Below are positions 25,755 to 34,406 of a DNA stretch of 64,000 nt, in pieces. Source of the DNA: Bdellovibrio sp. 22V. GTDB taxonomy: Bacteria > Bdellovibrionota > Bdellovibrionia > Bdellovibrionales > Bdellovibrionaceae. The notes beneath the pieces were generated by a model. That model searched no databases. It saw only the letters and a list, made by a program, of their open reading frames with translations, and was not told the origin of the DNA. The position numbers and the translations under genes were made by a program. How positions within the stretch are numbered: the stretch's first letter is position 1; every line of letters starts with the position of its first letter. The stretch lies in contig NZ_CP125854.1 of assembly GCF_030169785.1 (NCBI RefSeq), positions 868,001 through 932,000 on the forward strand, in the 5' to 3' direction.

Positions 25755-26201
25755 ATGTTCAATGCAAGTACTTCCCACGGCAAAAGATTCGTAGATCAAC
25801 AGGTGCTCAAACTCAAGAATGGGGAAATCCTTTTTCGTGAAGGTGATCTCAGTCGTGAAATGTATATCGTGCAACACGGGAGCATCGAAGTTTTTAAAAA
25901 GGTCGATGAGAAAACCATTATCCTCGGTCGTGTGGAAAGAGGCAGTATGGTGGGAGAGATGTCACTTCTGGAATCTCTGCCGCGCTCGGCTTCAGCGCAA
26001 GCGGTGGGCGAGACCACGCTTTTGGTTTTTGATCCGGGCAGCTTTCTTTTAAAAATTCGCCGCGACCCCACATTTGCTTTTGAGCTGATGAAGCTTCTAA
26101 GTGGTCGCATCCGTCAGACCAACGAAAAGTTGGTAGCATTGTTGGCTGCGGAACAGCTCTCTAAAAACGCTCTCGAAAAAGTGGTTGAGTCGAATTTATG
26201 A
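25755..26201 (+). CDS. cyclic-nucleotide-binding domain protein
   Basis: A 148-residue single-domain protein. The cNMP barrel is well preserved: GEILFREGDLSREMYIVQ, GSMVGEMSLLES and LPRSASAQAV with the phosphate-binding Arg, so it probably binds cAMP or a related nucleotide. It has no helix-turn-helix, so it is not a CRP-type transcription factor by itself; the C-terminal helix could dimerise. Its stop overlaps the next gene by four bases (ATGA), coupling it to a metallophosphoesterase. Confidence 0.88.
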   Translation: MFNASTSHGKRFVDQQVLKLKNGEILFREGDLSREMYIVQHGSIEVFKKVDEKTIILGRVERGSMVGEMSLLESLPRSASAQAVGETTLLVFDPGSFLLKIRRDPTFAFELMKLLSGRIRQTNEKLVALLAAEQLSKNALEKVVESNL

Positions 26202-26989
26202 TTATCGACGTGACGACTGAAAAAATGGTGGTCATCTCGGATCTTCATTTGGGAAATCCATTTTCAAGCTCCAAGAAACAGCTGATTGAGTTTCTTTATT
26301 GGGCGGCGGAAAACAAATACGACGTGTGCATTAACGGAGACGGGCTTGAAATCGCACAAGTGTCATTCAGAAAACTGGCGGAGGATGTGCCCGAAGTCTT
26401 CCGCGCGGTGAAGGCGATCTCGCGCGCGGGCAATCGCGTTTTTTACATTGTCGGAAATCACGATATTCTACTCGAAAATTTCCTGGAAGATTGGGGCTCG
26501 TTGATCCTGGCTCCTTTTCTTAACGTGCGCTGTGGTTCGCAAAGAATTCGCATCGAGCACGGTCATCTGTATGACCCGTTTTTTGTGAAACGTCCTGATC
26601 TCTATGAATTCCTGACGTGGTTGGGAGGATTCGTTTTGATGGTCAGTCCTCGCGCCTACAAAGCGTGGATTAAGTTTGAAGAATGGAAATCAAGAGTGCG
26701 CCGAATTCTTACGGTGAAAAGTGAAGTGGAAACTCTTCCCGGTGAACATCCTGATTTCGTTATCGCGGCTGAAGAGATTTGCTCGCGCGGTTTTGATGCC
26801 ATTATTTTCGGTCACACTCATCACGCTGGGGAACTGCCTTTGCCTCAAGGGCGTTATTTTAATAGCGGCTCGTGGCTCATACATCCGAACTTTATTAACA
26901 TTCAAGAGACCTCTGTCGAGGTAAAATCGTTCTCTTCTGGCCTGTTTCAACCCGAGAATAATTTCTCGAATAAAGCATTCCCAAAATAA
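26198..26989 (+). CDS. calcineurin-like metallophosphoesterase
   Basis: A 263-residue protein with all family motifs: SDLHLGN (DxH), NGDGLEI (GD), VGNHDILLE (GNHD) and FGHTHHAGEL (GHTH). A hydrophobic stretch about residues 140-150 (LGGFVLMVSP) suggests membrane association. The layout resembles LpxH-like UDP-diacylglucosamine hydrolases, but cyclic-nucleotide phosphodiesterase activity is also possible. The four-base overlap with a cNMP-binding gene makes a nucleotide-signalling role worth testing. Confidence 0.85.
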   Translation: MIIDVTTEKMVVISDLHLGNPFSSSKKQLIEFLYWAAENKYDVCINGDGLEIAQVSFRKLAEDVPEVFRAVKAISRAGNRVFYIVGNHDILLENFLEDWGSLILAPFLNVRCGSQRIRIEHGHLYDPFFVKRPDLYEFLTWLGGFVLMVSPRAYKAWIKFEEWKSRVRRILTVKSEVETLPGEHPDFVIAAEEICSRGFDAIIFGHTHHAGELPLPQGRYFNSGSWLIHPNFINIQETSVEVKSFSSGLFQPENNFSNKAFPK

Positions 26990-27035
26990 GAGTGATTTCC
27001 TAAATTTAGGCTAGGGAACGACCGATAAGATTCCT

Positions 27036-30000
27036 ATGATGACACGTGGATTACTGTACGTACTTGCAGTCCTCGGAATCTTCGCTTTACCGGCTTGCTC
27101 TTTAGAAGCCCAACTTGATGATTTCAACAGCAAGAACCAACTCTTTCTTTCGTTTGACGAGAATAACAAGGCGGTGACGTCAGCGAATTATCGTTCTTAC
27201 GCGGTTAAGGGCGTCTGCCAAAACGTGGGTGAAGACGTTCAGATTGACGTGGAAGGCTTCGGTGTTTTCACAACAACGTGCCAAAGTGACAAAACATTTT
27301 CGATGAATTTGGACTTGAACGGCATTTCTGAAGGCGAATTTTTCATCAGCGCGAAACAAGAAGAAACGGAAATCAAGAAAACTTCCCAGGACCAAAAAAA
27401 TATCACGGTGGACTTAACTCCACCGACTGTGACCGTGGATCCTCCGGATAATAAACAAAACTATTCGGTGTCGTCGTTGCGCGCGAACTATCCTATCGCG
27501 GGAACCTGTTCGGATGCTTTCAATGTCGTGAAAATTTCAACTTCATTGTCTCAGGAATACATGGCGGTGTGTTCGGCATCGCTGCGTTGGGAAATTAAAC
27601 TGAATCTTTCTTCTGAGACAGCGGGTTCGATCGATTTCTACGTTCAGCATTTCGATGCTGCTGGAAACGTGTCGACGACGGCGACGACGAATATCGCTTA
27701 CCCACAATGGCAGAAAATCGGCCCGGCCATTTCATCTACAGGTGTGCCGAGCGCGCGCACGATCACGCAATACGGTGACTCCGGCCGTTTGCTTGTTGCT
27801 GTGCCTTTGCGCAATGATGATCTCATCGATATTGGAATCGTGAATTTCAATAATACGGGTTTAAGTCGAATCAATCCTCTATCAGGTCAGTGGGCTTTGG
27901 ATTATACAAGACCCATAATTGCCGTGCCTAAACATGGTCGTGCGATTTATGCTCGGGCAACTGTCGGTCGAGCACAGCTGCGTGAAATTCACTCGATTAA
28001 AATTGATGGTACTGATGACAAAGTTTTGATGGGGCCCACGCCGGAAAATCCCGTGGGTGGCGTTGGAACTTTTGCTTATGCTTTGACTCCGAATCAAGAT
28101 CTTTTGATAGCCGCAGGTGACATCGAAGGTACGGATAATGAGTTTAATCTTTATGCCATTAGTGTTCTTTCGGGCGTCAAAATCAAACTTAATGGTGCCA
28201 TGGTGGCCGGCGGTGACGTGCGGGAATTTGTGATTACACCAAACGGTGAGGAAGTTGTTTTCCGCGCCGACAAAGACACGGATGAAGGTGTCAATCTTTA
28301 CGCCGTGAAAGTCGATGGTACGAACTTGCGCCGCTTGGGTCCTGCGATGGCAAGCGGCAAGATGACTTATACGGGATTCAAAGTCAGTCCTGACAGCAAG
28401 TGGGTGCTGTTCCGTGATAATCAAAGTTTTCTGAGCGGTACAAACACGGGAATGTCTGTCGTGTCCCTCGAGACGGGAGAAGTGCATAGTTTGCTCGGCT
28501 CATCTACGACCGGTTTCACAGAGCTAGGTTCGTTCAGTCCCGACTCGAAATATGTCGCTTATCGCGTCGATAGAACGACAGCCACGTGTTACGCGCTCGA
28601 GATTTTCAACTTGCAAACGAAAGTTGAAACGGAGCTTTCTCCTCCGTGCGCGACGGTGTCGAGCGACGTTATGACATACGCATGGTCGAATAATTCGCAA
28701 AAGCTGGCTTTCGGCTTGGGTTCGAGTGCGGCTTACTATGATCTTCACGTTGTAAATATCGATAAAACGGGTTTGCTTAAACTGACCTCTGTTGCAACGG
28801 CAAGAAATGGTGTGCATGGCGGATATAAAGACCGTGCGCTTCTCTTTACTCCGGATGACTCCAAGATTGTTTTTCAGGCGGATCTTTCGGGAGTGGCGCG
28901 AGCTGCGACGGGCGACATGAAGTTTGATCTTTATTCGACGAAAGCGGATGGTTCCGAAGCTCCTGTGAAGCTGACGAACATGTCGAATCCCTCTGTCTAT
29001 CGTGATTATTATGGCGTGGAGATTAGTCCTACAGGCGATCGCGTTGTTTTCATTGCGGACTTGGAAGTTGACGGTAGATACGAAATTTATTTAGCCGCGC
29101 TGGATGGCAGCGTGACGAAAAAACTCAATCCGCCTCTCTTGTCATCGCAAAGTAATGTCGCCACGGGCTCGCAAAACTATTTCTATGACTGGGTCCGTAA
29201 CACAGCAGTTTTCCTTGCGGATACGATAACGGATGGCGTTCAGGGCATTTACCTGTCAAGTCTTAGTCTGCCGACGCCGACTTTAACCAGCATTACGCTG
29301 CCAACGGTGATATCAGGAGACTTCGTCACGGCTCAAGGCTCAGCCAATGGCGCGAAAGTTCTTGTGCGGGTGAATCCAACGAACGACGGTGAAATGCACT
29401 TATATCTTGGCGATGCTGACGGATCGAATTTAAACCGAGTGACGAAGAATTATCCTGCGGGCGGCGGCACGTTGCGAACTTGGTTGTTGAGTGACGATGG
29501 AACAAAAGTCTTCTACATCGCCGACCAAGATAATGCGGGAGTCGAAGAGCTTTACGTAACCGACATCGCGGTTGGGACGCCTGTGAAACTGAATGCCGCA
29601 ATTACGGCCGTGGGTGGTAATGTCACGAAGTTCAAGTATGTGCCTTCGATCAATAAAGTGGTTTATCAAGCGGATTTGACGACAGATTCTGTGATGGATC
29701 TTTACGCTGTGAATTTGGATGGAACCGGGCATACAAAACTGACGCCCGCTTATTCGCATACAACTAAGTTTACGGACTGGGACGTCGCTGCTAATGGTGA
29801 TTTCGTCGCCGTGCTTTGGGATTACCGAGTCGCTGAAAAAGTCGAACTGGATAAAATTCCTTTGGCTGGCGGAGCTCCGATTGCGTTGAACGCGGCGATT
29901 GCGAACTCATTAGATCTTGTCGGCTTCGCGATTTCACCGGACTCGAATTGGGTTTGTTATTATGGTGGTTTAACAGTCGCAAGAAGAAGCGACGTGAGAG

Positions 30001-30767
30001 TCGTAAATGCCGCAACACCGGCGACAAACTATTTGGTGGACGTCGGTTTTGATACCACAAGAATGGTCACTGATTGTGAATTCACTCCCGACTCTGAATA
30101 CGCGGTTATTAAAGGAGACTGGCTGACCGATGCGAAAATAATGATAAAAACTTTCAACGTGGCGACGCAAAATCTGTATACGTTGAATGCTTCGTTGCCA
30201 ACGAACTCCCACACCAGTTGGTCGGAAACTCTGATAGAGGGAGGGAATAAAAGATTCATCACTCTCAGTGAAACGGTACCGGAAGTTTTTGAACTGTACA
30301 GCATGAACTTCGATGGCACTGACAACAAAAAGATCAGCCAAAATCCTTATGCGGGCGGGCAGGTTAACGCGAGTAATGGTCAAGCTGTGCGAATCATGAA
30401 CGATGCGGATCGCACGATTGTTTATTCCGGTTTGATTGATACCTTGGGTCAGTGGGATCTTTACGCCGTCAAGTGGGACGGAACACAGAAACGCAAGCTT
30501 GTGACTCTGCCGGCTTACGCCGATATTTACGATTTCAATGTGGTGCCGAATTCAAATCGTGTGTTCTTCCGTTCGGATCTTTCGAAAGATGGAACACTCA
30601 GCCTTTATTCAGTGGCTTTGGACGGGACGGGTTTGAAGAACTACATGCCAGGACTTTCTGGAAGCAGCGGAGTCTGGAATAACCATGCTGTGACAAATAC
30701 GCACGTCATCTTTACAAGCGATGCTTATCAGAATCAGGTTCTCGATCTCTTTATCGATCCTATCTAA
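27036..30767 (+). CDS. large beta-propeller (TolB/PD40-like) lipoprotein
   Basis: A 1243-residue secreted protein. The N-terminus is a lipoprotein signal (AVLGIFALPACSLEA). Two Ig-like segments follow (about residues 40-130 and 130-220; LTPPTVTVDPPDNK). The rest repeats a pattern such as VKVDGTNLRRLG, ISPTGDRVVFIAD, LDGSVTKKL and NLDGTGHTKL: about 40-residue WD/PD40-type blades with DG(T/S) turns, forming one or two beta-propellers. TolB-like propellers bind peptides or other envelope partners. There is no catalytic motif. It ends in a strong terminator. Confidence 0.85.
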   Translation: MMTRGLLYVLAVLGIFALPACSLEAQLDDFNSKNQLFLSFDENNKAVTSANYRSYAVKGVCQNVGEDVQIDVEGFGVFTTTCQSDKTFSMNLDLNGISEGEFFISAKQEETEIKKTSQDQKNITVDLTPPTVTVDPPDNKQNYSVSSLRANYPIAGTCSDAFNVVKISTSLSQEYMAVCSASLRWEIKLNLSSETAGSIDFYVQHFDAAGNVSTTATTNIAYPQWQKIGPAISSTGVPSARTITQYGDSGRLLVAVPLRNDDLIDIGIVNFNNTGLSRINPLSGQWALDYTRPIIAVPKHGRAIYARATVGRAQLREIHSIKIDGTDDKVLMGPTPENPVGGVGTFAYALTPNQDLLIAAGDIEGTDNEFNLYAISVLSGVKIKLNGAMVAGGDVREFVITPNGEEVVFRADKDTDEGVNLYAVKVDGTNLRRLGPAMASGKMTYTGFKVSPDSKWVLFRDNQSFLSGTNTGMSVVSLETGEVHSLLGSSTTGFTELGSFSPDSKYVAYRVDRTTATCYALEIFNLQTKVETELSPPCATVSSDVMTYAWSNNSQKLAFGLGSSAAYYDLHVVNIDKTGLLKLTSVATARNGVHGGYKDRALLFTPDDSKIVFQADLSGVARAATGDMKFDLYSTKADGSEAPVKLTNMSNPSVYRDYYGVEISPTGDRVVFIADLEVDGRYEIYLAALDGSVTKKLNPPLLSSQSNVATGSQNYFYDWVRNTAVFLADTITDGVQGIYLSSLSLPTPTLTSITLPTVISGDFVTAQGSANGAKVLVRVNPTNDGEMHLYLGDADGSNLNRVTKNYPAGGGTLRTWLLSDDGTKVFYIADQDNAGVEELYVTDIAVGTPVKLNAAITAVGGNVTKFKYVPSINKVVYQADLTTDSVMDLYAVNLDGTGHTKLTPAYSHTTKFTDWDVAANGDFVAVLWDYRVAEKVELDKIPLAGGAPIALNAAIANSLDLVGFAISPDSNWVCYYGGLTVARRSDVRVVNAATPATNYLVDVGFDTTRMVTDCEFTPDSEYAVIKGDWLTDAKIMIKTFNVATQNLYTLNASLPTNSHTSWSETLIEGGNKRFITLSETVPEVFELYSMNFDGTDNKKISQNPYAGGQVNASNGQAVRIMNDADRTIVYSGLIDTLGQWDLYAVKWDGTQKRKLVTLPAYADIYDFNVVPNSNRVFFRSDLSKDGTLSLYSVALDGTGLKNYMPGLSGSSGVWNNHAVTNTHVIFTSDAYQNQVLDLFIDPI

Positions 30768-30772
30768 AATAA

Positions 30773-30798
30773 AAAAGCCCAGGAAGACCTGGGCTTTT
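30773..30798. terminator. bidirectional terminator
   Basis: AAAAGCCCAGG (30773-30783), loop AAGA, CCTGGGCTTTT (30788-30798): a perfect 11-bp stem between the converging propeller gene and the 657-residue gene. Confidence 0.9.
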
Positions 30799-30822
30799 GC
30801 ATTCAAAAATATCTTTTCAATA

Positions 30823-32796
30823 CTATTGCAGAGGCGCTGGAACAGCGGAAGCGCTGAACTCGCCGTTTGAATCCGTGAACAAACGAAGATCGAAAGATCT
30901 GTCGTGGATGATATTCTGGATATACATCAAAGAGCGATACAGTTTTTCTTCTGCAAAGTTACCGAAACTGTGCTGGATTTGCGGAACGCCTTTCGCAGAG
31001 ACGATCAATTCGTAGCGCAAAAGATTTGAACGTTGTTCCATTGGCAAGAATGACATTAAGAAACCAATGCCACGCTCTTTCCAAACTGGAATTTGCTGCA
31101 AGTCTTCAAACGCTTCGAAGCGCTGTTGAACTGTTTTCGTTGGGTCGATCACGATCGCAAGACGGTCGCCTACACGACGGATATCGCCTGTGAAAGCAGA
31201 AATCCAGTTGAAGAGGTAATCGATCGGAGCGTTTCCACCGATCAAAGGACGTGAACGAGGACGGCCTTTCAACTCGATGTACTTTTCGAAGCGAGCTGCG
31301 ATAGCCTCTTTGCCAAGGTACGGAAGCATGCTCAAAGCTTCAGGGTTAAAGAACACTTCTTGTTTAAAGTACCCGTTCACCAATTTGCCGTTGACGCTGT
31401 TCCATGCCGACCAGTTTACCTTGTTGTACTCTTCATTGCCGATTGTTTCACGAACCAGGCGTTGAATTTCAGTGAGATCTTTTTTGGAAACGTCCTTCAT
31501 CTTCATTTCTGCGCTGGAAGTCAGAGTCACAAAACGAGTCGGAGCCCAGTTTCTATCCGCCGTGAAAAGCAAGTTAGACGTCATCAATGTTTCTTCACCG
31601 AAAAGACCGAAAAGGATTTTCGTTTTTTTGTAGCGAGAAAGAGTATCAAGCAAGAAATACTGTTCTTGATCGCGTTTGTCATAAGAAAGAACTTTGTTTT
31701 CGCCGTAAGCTTTACCAGCTTCAAACTTCCACAAGCTCAAACCGAATTTAATACGGGCATCTTTATTGTAACCTTCAGAAGAGCCTTTGAAGACGCGGTC
31801 AATACGACGCTCTTGCGGAGGCAAAAGTGAATCTTCCAAAGCGATGTCTTCGATATCCGTCAAATCCGTCAAAAGTTCTTGAGTCAAATCTTTGCGAGAC
31901 GCCGTTGGATTCGCAATTTTGATGTCTTTCAATTGAACTTTATTAAGCATCAAGCTGTCGTAAGCTTGCGCCGCCTGTGCGTTGTTCAAGTCGAAAACGT
32001 AATCAAGCATGATCACGTCATTTTTAGAAAGACCGGTGCGTACGTCAAATGGCGTGATGCTCAACCACTTTTCGATTTTGTTATCGAAAATGCTGATGCC
32101 GAAGATGTCGAGTTCTTCCGCTAGATCAACGCCGGCGTTAGCACCGACACCTTTGCCACGAATAGCAATCAACTTCACGCGCATTTTGTTGTCAGCCATA
32201 CGGAAAAGGTGAACCATAAATTCACCAGAGATAAACGCGTGCGTTGAAGCGCCCGCCGTAAAATCACCTTTAAGAACGTCGTGACTCAAAGAAACGACGA
32301 AAGAAAGTTTTCCTTCAAATGCAACGAAGTCGCCAGGTACAAGACGTTCGATGGCTTTTTTTGCAGTGAACGGAAGATTTCTTGGCGTGTAAGGAAGCGC
32401 CAGCAAAGAGTCTTTTTGATTTTTAAACTGACGAGCAAAGATAATGTCAGAACCTTTTTCCAGGTTCATTCCCACCGGAGTATCAAGATCGTCGATGAAA
32501 TCGCCCGGATTCAAACCGAATTTAAGGCTGTATTTGTCGATGCGAGTGTAGAAGCCATCTACGTAAGACGGTTCTGATTCAATACGGTAGCGAAGTGAAG
32601 TCGAAATACCTTCCAGGATTTCTGCATTCACGAGGCTGATGTTCGCACCGATCTCTTGTTTTGCCACTTCTTTTTGGATTCGTTCCCAAATGTTGGCAGG
32701 TTTTAGAACTTCCCAGCCAGCTTGTGCCGGCGTTGCGGAAAGTACCGTGAATCCCGAAGCTAAAACTAGCGTCAGGAGGTTCTTTTTGAGCGTCAT
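30823..32796 (-). CDS. large secreted protein of unknown function
   Basis: A 657-residue protein with signal peptide (LASGFTVLSATPAQA) and GGAGAGCTTT as ribosome site. The mature chain mixes beta-rich segments (about residues 40-300: SLKFGLNPGDFIDDLD, GDFVAFEGKLSFVVSL, HAFISGEFMVHLFRM) with a more helical second half (about 400-640). No domain is recognised. There are no cysteines in obvious pairs and no lipobox. A periplasmic or outer-membrane location is likely. It is transcribed alone. Confidence 0.75.
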   Translation of the reverse strand: MTLKKNLLTLVLASGFTVLSATPAQAGWEVLKPANIWERIQKEVAKQEIGANISLVNAEILEGISTSLRYRIESEPSYVDGFYTRIDKYSLKFGLNPGDFIDDLDTPVGMNLEKGSDIIFARQFKNQKDSLLALPYTPRNLPFTAKKAIERLVPGDFVAFEGKLSFVVSLSHDVLKGDFTAGASTHAFISGEFMVHLFRMADNKMRVKLIAIRGKGVGANAGVDLAEELDIFGISIFDNKIEKWLSITPFDVRTGLSKNDVIMLDYVFDLNNAQAAQAYDSLMLNKVQLKDIKIANPTASRKDLTQELLTDLTDIEDIALEDSLLPPQERRIDRVFKGSSEGYNKDARIKFGLSLWKFEAGKAYGENKVLSYDKRDQEQYFLLDTLSRYKKTKILFGLFGEETLMTSNLLFTADRNWAPTRFVTLTSSAEMKMKDVSKKDLTEIQRLVRETIGNEEYNKVNWSAWNSVNGKLVNGYFKQEVFFNPEALSMLPYLGKEAIAARFEKYIELKGRPRSRPLIGGNAPIDYLFNWISAFTGDIRRVGDRLAIVIDPTKTVQQRFEAFEDLQQIPVWKERGIGFLMSFLPMEQRSNLLRYELIVSAKGVPQIQHSFGNFAEEKLYRSLMYIQNIIHDRSFDLRLFTDSNGEFSASAVPAPLQ

Positions 32797-33120
32797 AAAG
32801 CTCTCCCTCTCTCTAAAGCGCCCAGTTAGACTGCAGGACTCGTACCGGAAAAGTTTCCCTTCAGTTCCAATACGTGCAAGTACAAGGGCGCGCCCATTAA
32901 GTCAGATATCGAGTTTTTTTACAACTCGAGTATTTCTTGCAAACCTGCGAAGTGCTCCAGAACTTTCCAAAAACACCTCAGATTCACGAGGAAGAGCTGA
33001 ATAACAAGGAATTCCCGAAACACAAAACCAAAAAGAGTAAACGCTCGATAATTACCGGTAAATGCCGCTTGGCTTCAGAAAGAGATTGTCGGTCCTGCAT
33101 GTGAATGATGAGATGAATGT
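32797..33120. other. 324-base intergenic region with inverted repeat and possible small ORF
   Basis: Left part: promoter region for the minus-strand 657-residue gene. At 32909-32929 TCGAGTT-TTTTTAC-AACTCGA is a perfect 7-bp inverted repeat. From 32937 (TTG) or 32952 (GTG) to 33104 a plus-strand frame is open with coding-like composition, ending CRLASERDCRSCM. It has no ATG and no convincing ribosome site, so it is not called as a gene. Confidence 0.5.
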
Positions 33121-33381
33121 ATGAAGGTGAAGTTCATTTTGAACGGTGAAGAAATCGAAGTCGAAGGAGAATCCGGGCGTAGCATTCTTGATATTGCTCT
33201 GATTGCCGGCATTCATCCACCGTACTCTTGTATGGAAGGTCATTGCGGCACTTGCACGGCGAAAATCGAAGTGGGCGAGGTCAGCGAAGACAAGACTCCC
33301 GATGGAAAAGTTCGCACCTGTCAGGCACTACCTAAGTCGGACTACGTTGTTGTCGATTACGATAAAGGCCAGTCCAATTAA
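33121..33381 (+). CDS. 2Fe-2S plant-type ferredoxin
   Basis: An 86-residue ferredoxin with the plant-type 2Fe-2S loop: YSCMEGHCGTCTAKI plus a fourth Cys in VRTCQAL. The length is that of an isolated electron carrier. It probably donates electrons to an oxygenase or reductase encoded elsewhere. The ribosome site is poor (GAGATGAATGT). An MBL-fold hydrolase gene follows after a 16-bp palindrome. Confidence 0.93.
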   Translation: MKVKFILNGEEIEVEGESGRSILDIALIAGIHPPYSCMEGHCGTCTAKIEVGEVSEDKTPDGKVRTCQALPKSDYVVVDYDKGQSN

Positions 33382-33394
33382 TATGTGTTTGATT

Positions 33395-33410
33395 CGTGTT
33401 TGCAAACACG
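33395..33410. promoter_or_regulatory. 16-bp perfect palindrome before the MBL-fold gene
   Basis: CGTGTTTG-CAAACACG is perfectly self-complementary. It lies 14 bases past the ferredoxin stop and 15 bases before the ATG at 33426. It has no spacer, which favours a protein-binding operator over a terminator. Confidence 0.45.
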
Positions 33411-33425
33411 TATTCTAATTTAAGT

Positions 33426-34406
33426 ATGTCGCTTACCGTGAAATTTTGGGGGGTCCGTGGCTCCTTGCCGTCGTCACCTCCACCCTTGGATTGGTCTTAT
33501 CATATAGAAGGAGTGCTTCGTAACTTCTTCTCCATGGGCTATCGGGAGCCATCGCAAGTTTCCAAATACATTCAAAACATGGAAGTTCCATTGCTTGGTG
33601 GTTATGGAGCGGCAACAACATGCGTGGAACTGCAAAGCGCGCAATCGCAACTCATCATTGACGGTGGCAGCGGCATTCGCAATTTGAGCGAAAAAATCAT
33701 GACGGGAACGACAGGGCGCTCGAAGGGGCCCTTTCATATCTTCATGACTCACTTCCATTGGGATCATGTGATCGGCTTGCCGTTTTTCACTCCGCATTTT
33801 ATCCCAGGTTGCGAAGTTCATTACTATGCCGTGCAAGACGATCTTGAAAAACTGATTCGCGGCGTGTTCTGTCGTCCTTATTTTCCGGTGCCTTTTGAAG
33901 CGTTGAAGGCGAAAGTCTTCTTCCATGTTTTAGAACCGCGCAAGCCTCATCAAATCGGCGACATGACAATCACTCCCTATAAGTTGGATCATCCGGATCC
34001 ATGCTGGGGTTTACGAGTCGAATCGGGCGGGAAGTCTTACGCTCATTGTGTGGATACGGAAGGCACGCGCATCTCCAGAGAAGAGTTGGCGGAAGACCTG
34101 CCGCTTTATCAAAATGTTGATTTGATGTACTTCGATGCGCAGTACACGCTGCCGGAGTTGGCGGAAAAAGCCAACTGGGGTCATAGTGCCGCGCAAGTCG
34201 GTTTGGATATCGCTTTACGCGAAGGCATCAAAAGAGTTCTTTTCGCACATCACGACCCAGGCGCGCGTATTGAGCAAGTGTTGGAGCTGAAAAGACAGAC
34301 CCGCGAATACTATGAATCGCGAGATCGTTTTGCTTCTCAGAATAACTCCAAGCTGCCGCAGATTCCTTGGGACTTCGCTTACGAAGGCCTCGAAATCAAA
34401 CTTTAA
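33426..34406 (+). CDS. metallo-beta-lactamase-fold hydrolase
   Basis: The start ATG 33426 gives SLTVKFWGVRGSLPSS at the N-terminus, the usual opening of this MBL-fold subgroup (326 residues). The metal ligands are seen in MTHFHWDHVIGLP (HxHxDH), a later conserved His-Asp region (YKLDHPDPCWG, HCVDTEG), and FAHHDPGARIE near the C-terminus. Related proteins include cyclic-nucleotide phosphodiesterases and RNase Z-like enzymes; the substrate cannot be told. It overlaps the PBP gene on the other strand by four bases. There is no strong ribosome site. Confidence 0.85.
   Translation: MSLTVKFWGVRGSLPSSPPPLDWSYHIEGVLRNFFSMGYREPSQVSKYIQNMEVPLLGGYGAATTCVELQSAQSQLIIDGGSGIRNLSEKIMTGTTGRSKGPFHIFMTHFHWDHVIGLPFFTPHFIPGCEVHYYAVQDDLEKLIRGVFCRPYFPVPFEALKAKVFFHVLEPRKPHQIGDMTITPYKLDHPDPCWGLRVESGGKSYAHCVDTEGTRISREELAEDLPLYQNVDLMYFDAQYTLPELAEKANWGHSAAQVGLDIALREGIKRVLFAHHDPGARIEQVLELKRQTREYYESRDRFASQNNSKLPQIPWDFAYEGLEIKL

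Noticed and set aside
28077-28487. Minus-strand frames across the propeller gene
   Set aside because: Coding pattern and repeats are on the plus strand; these are by-products of repeat composition.
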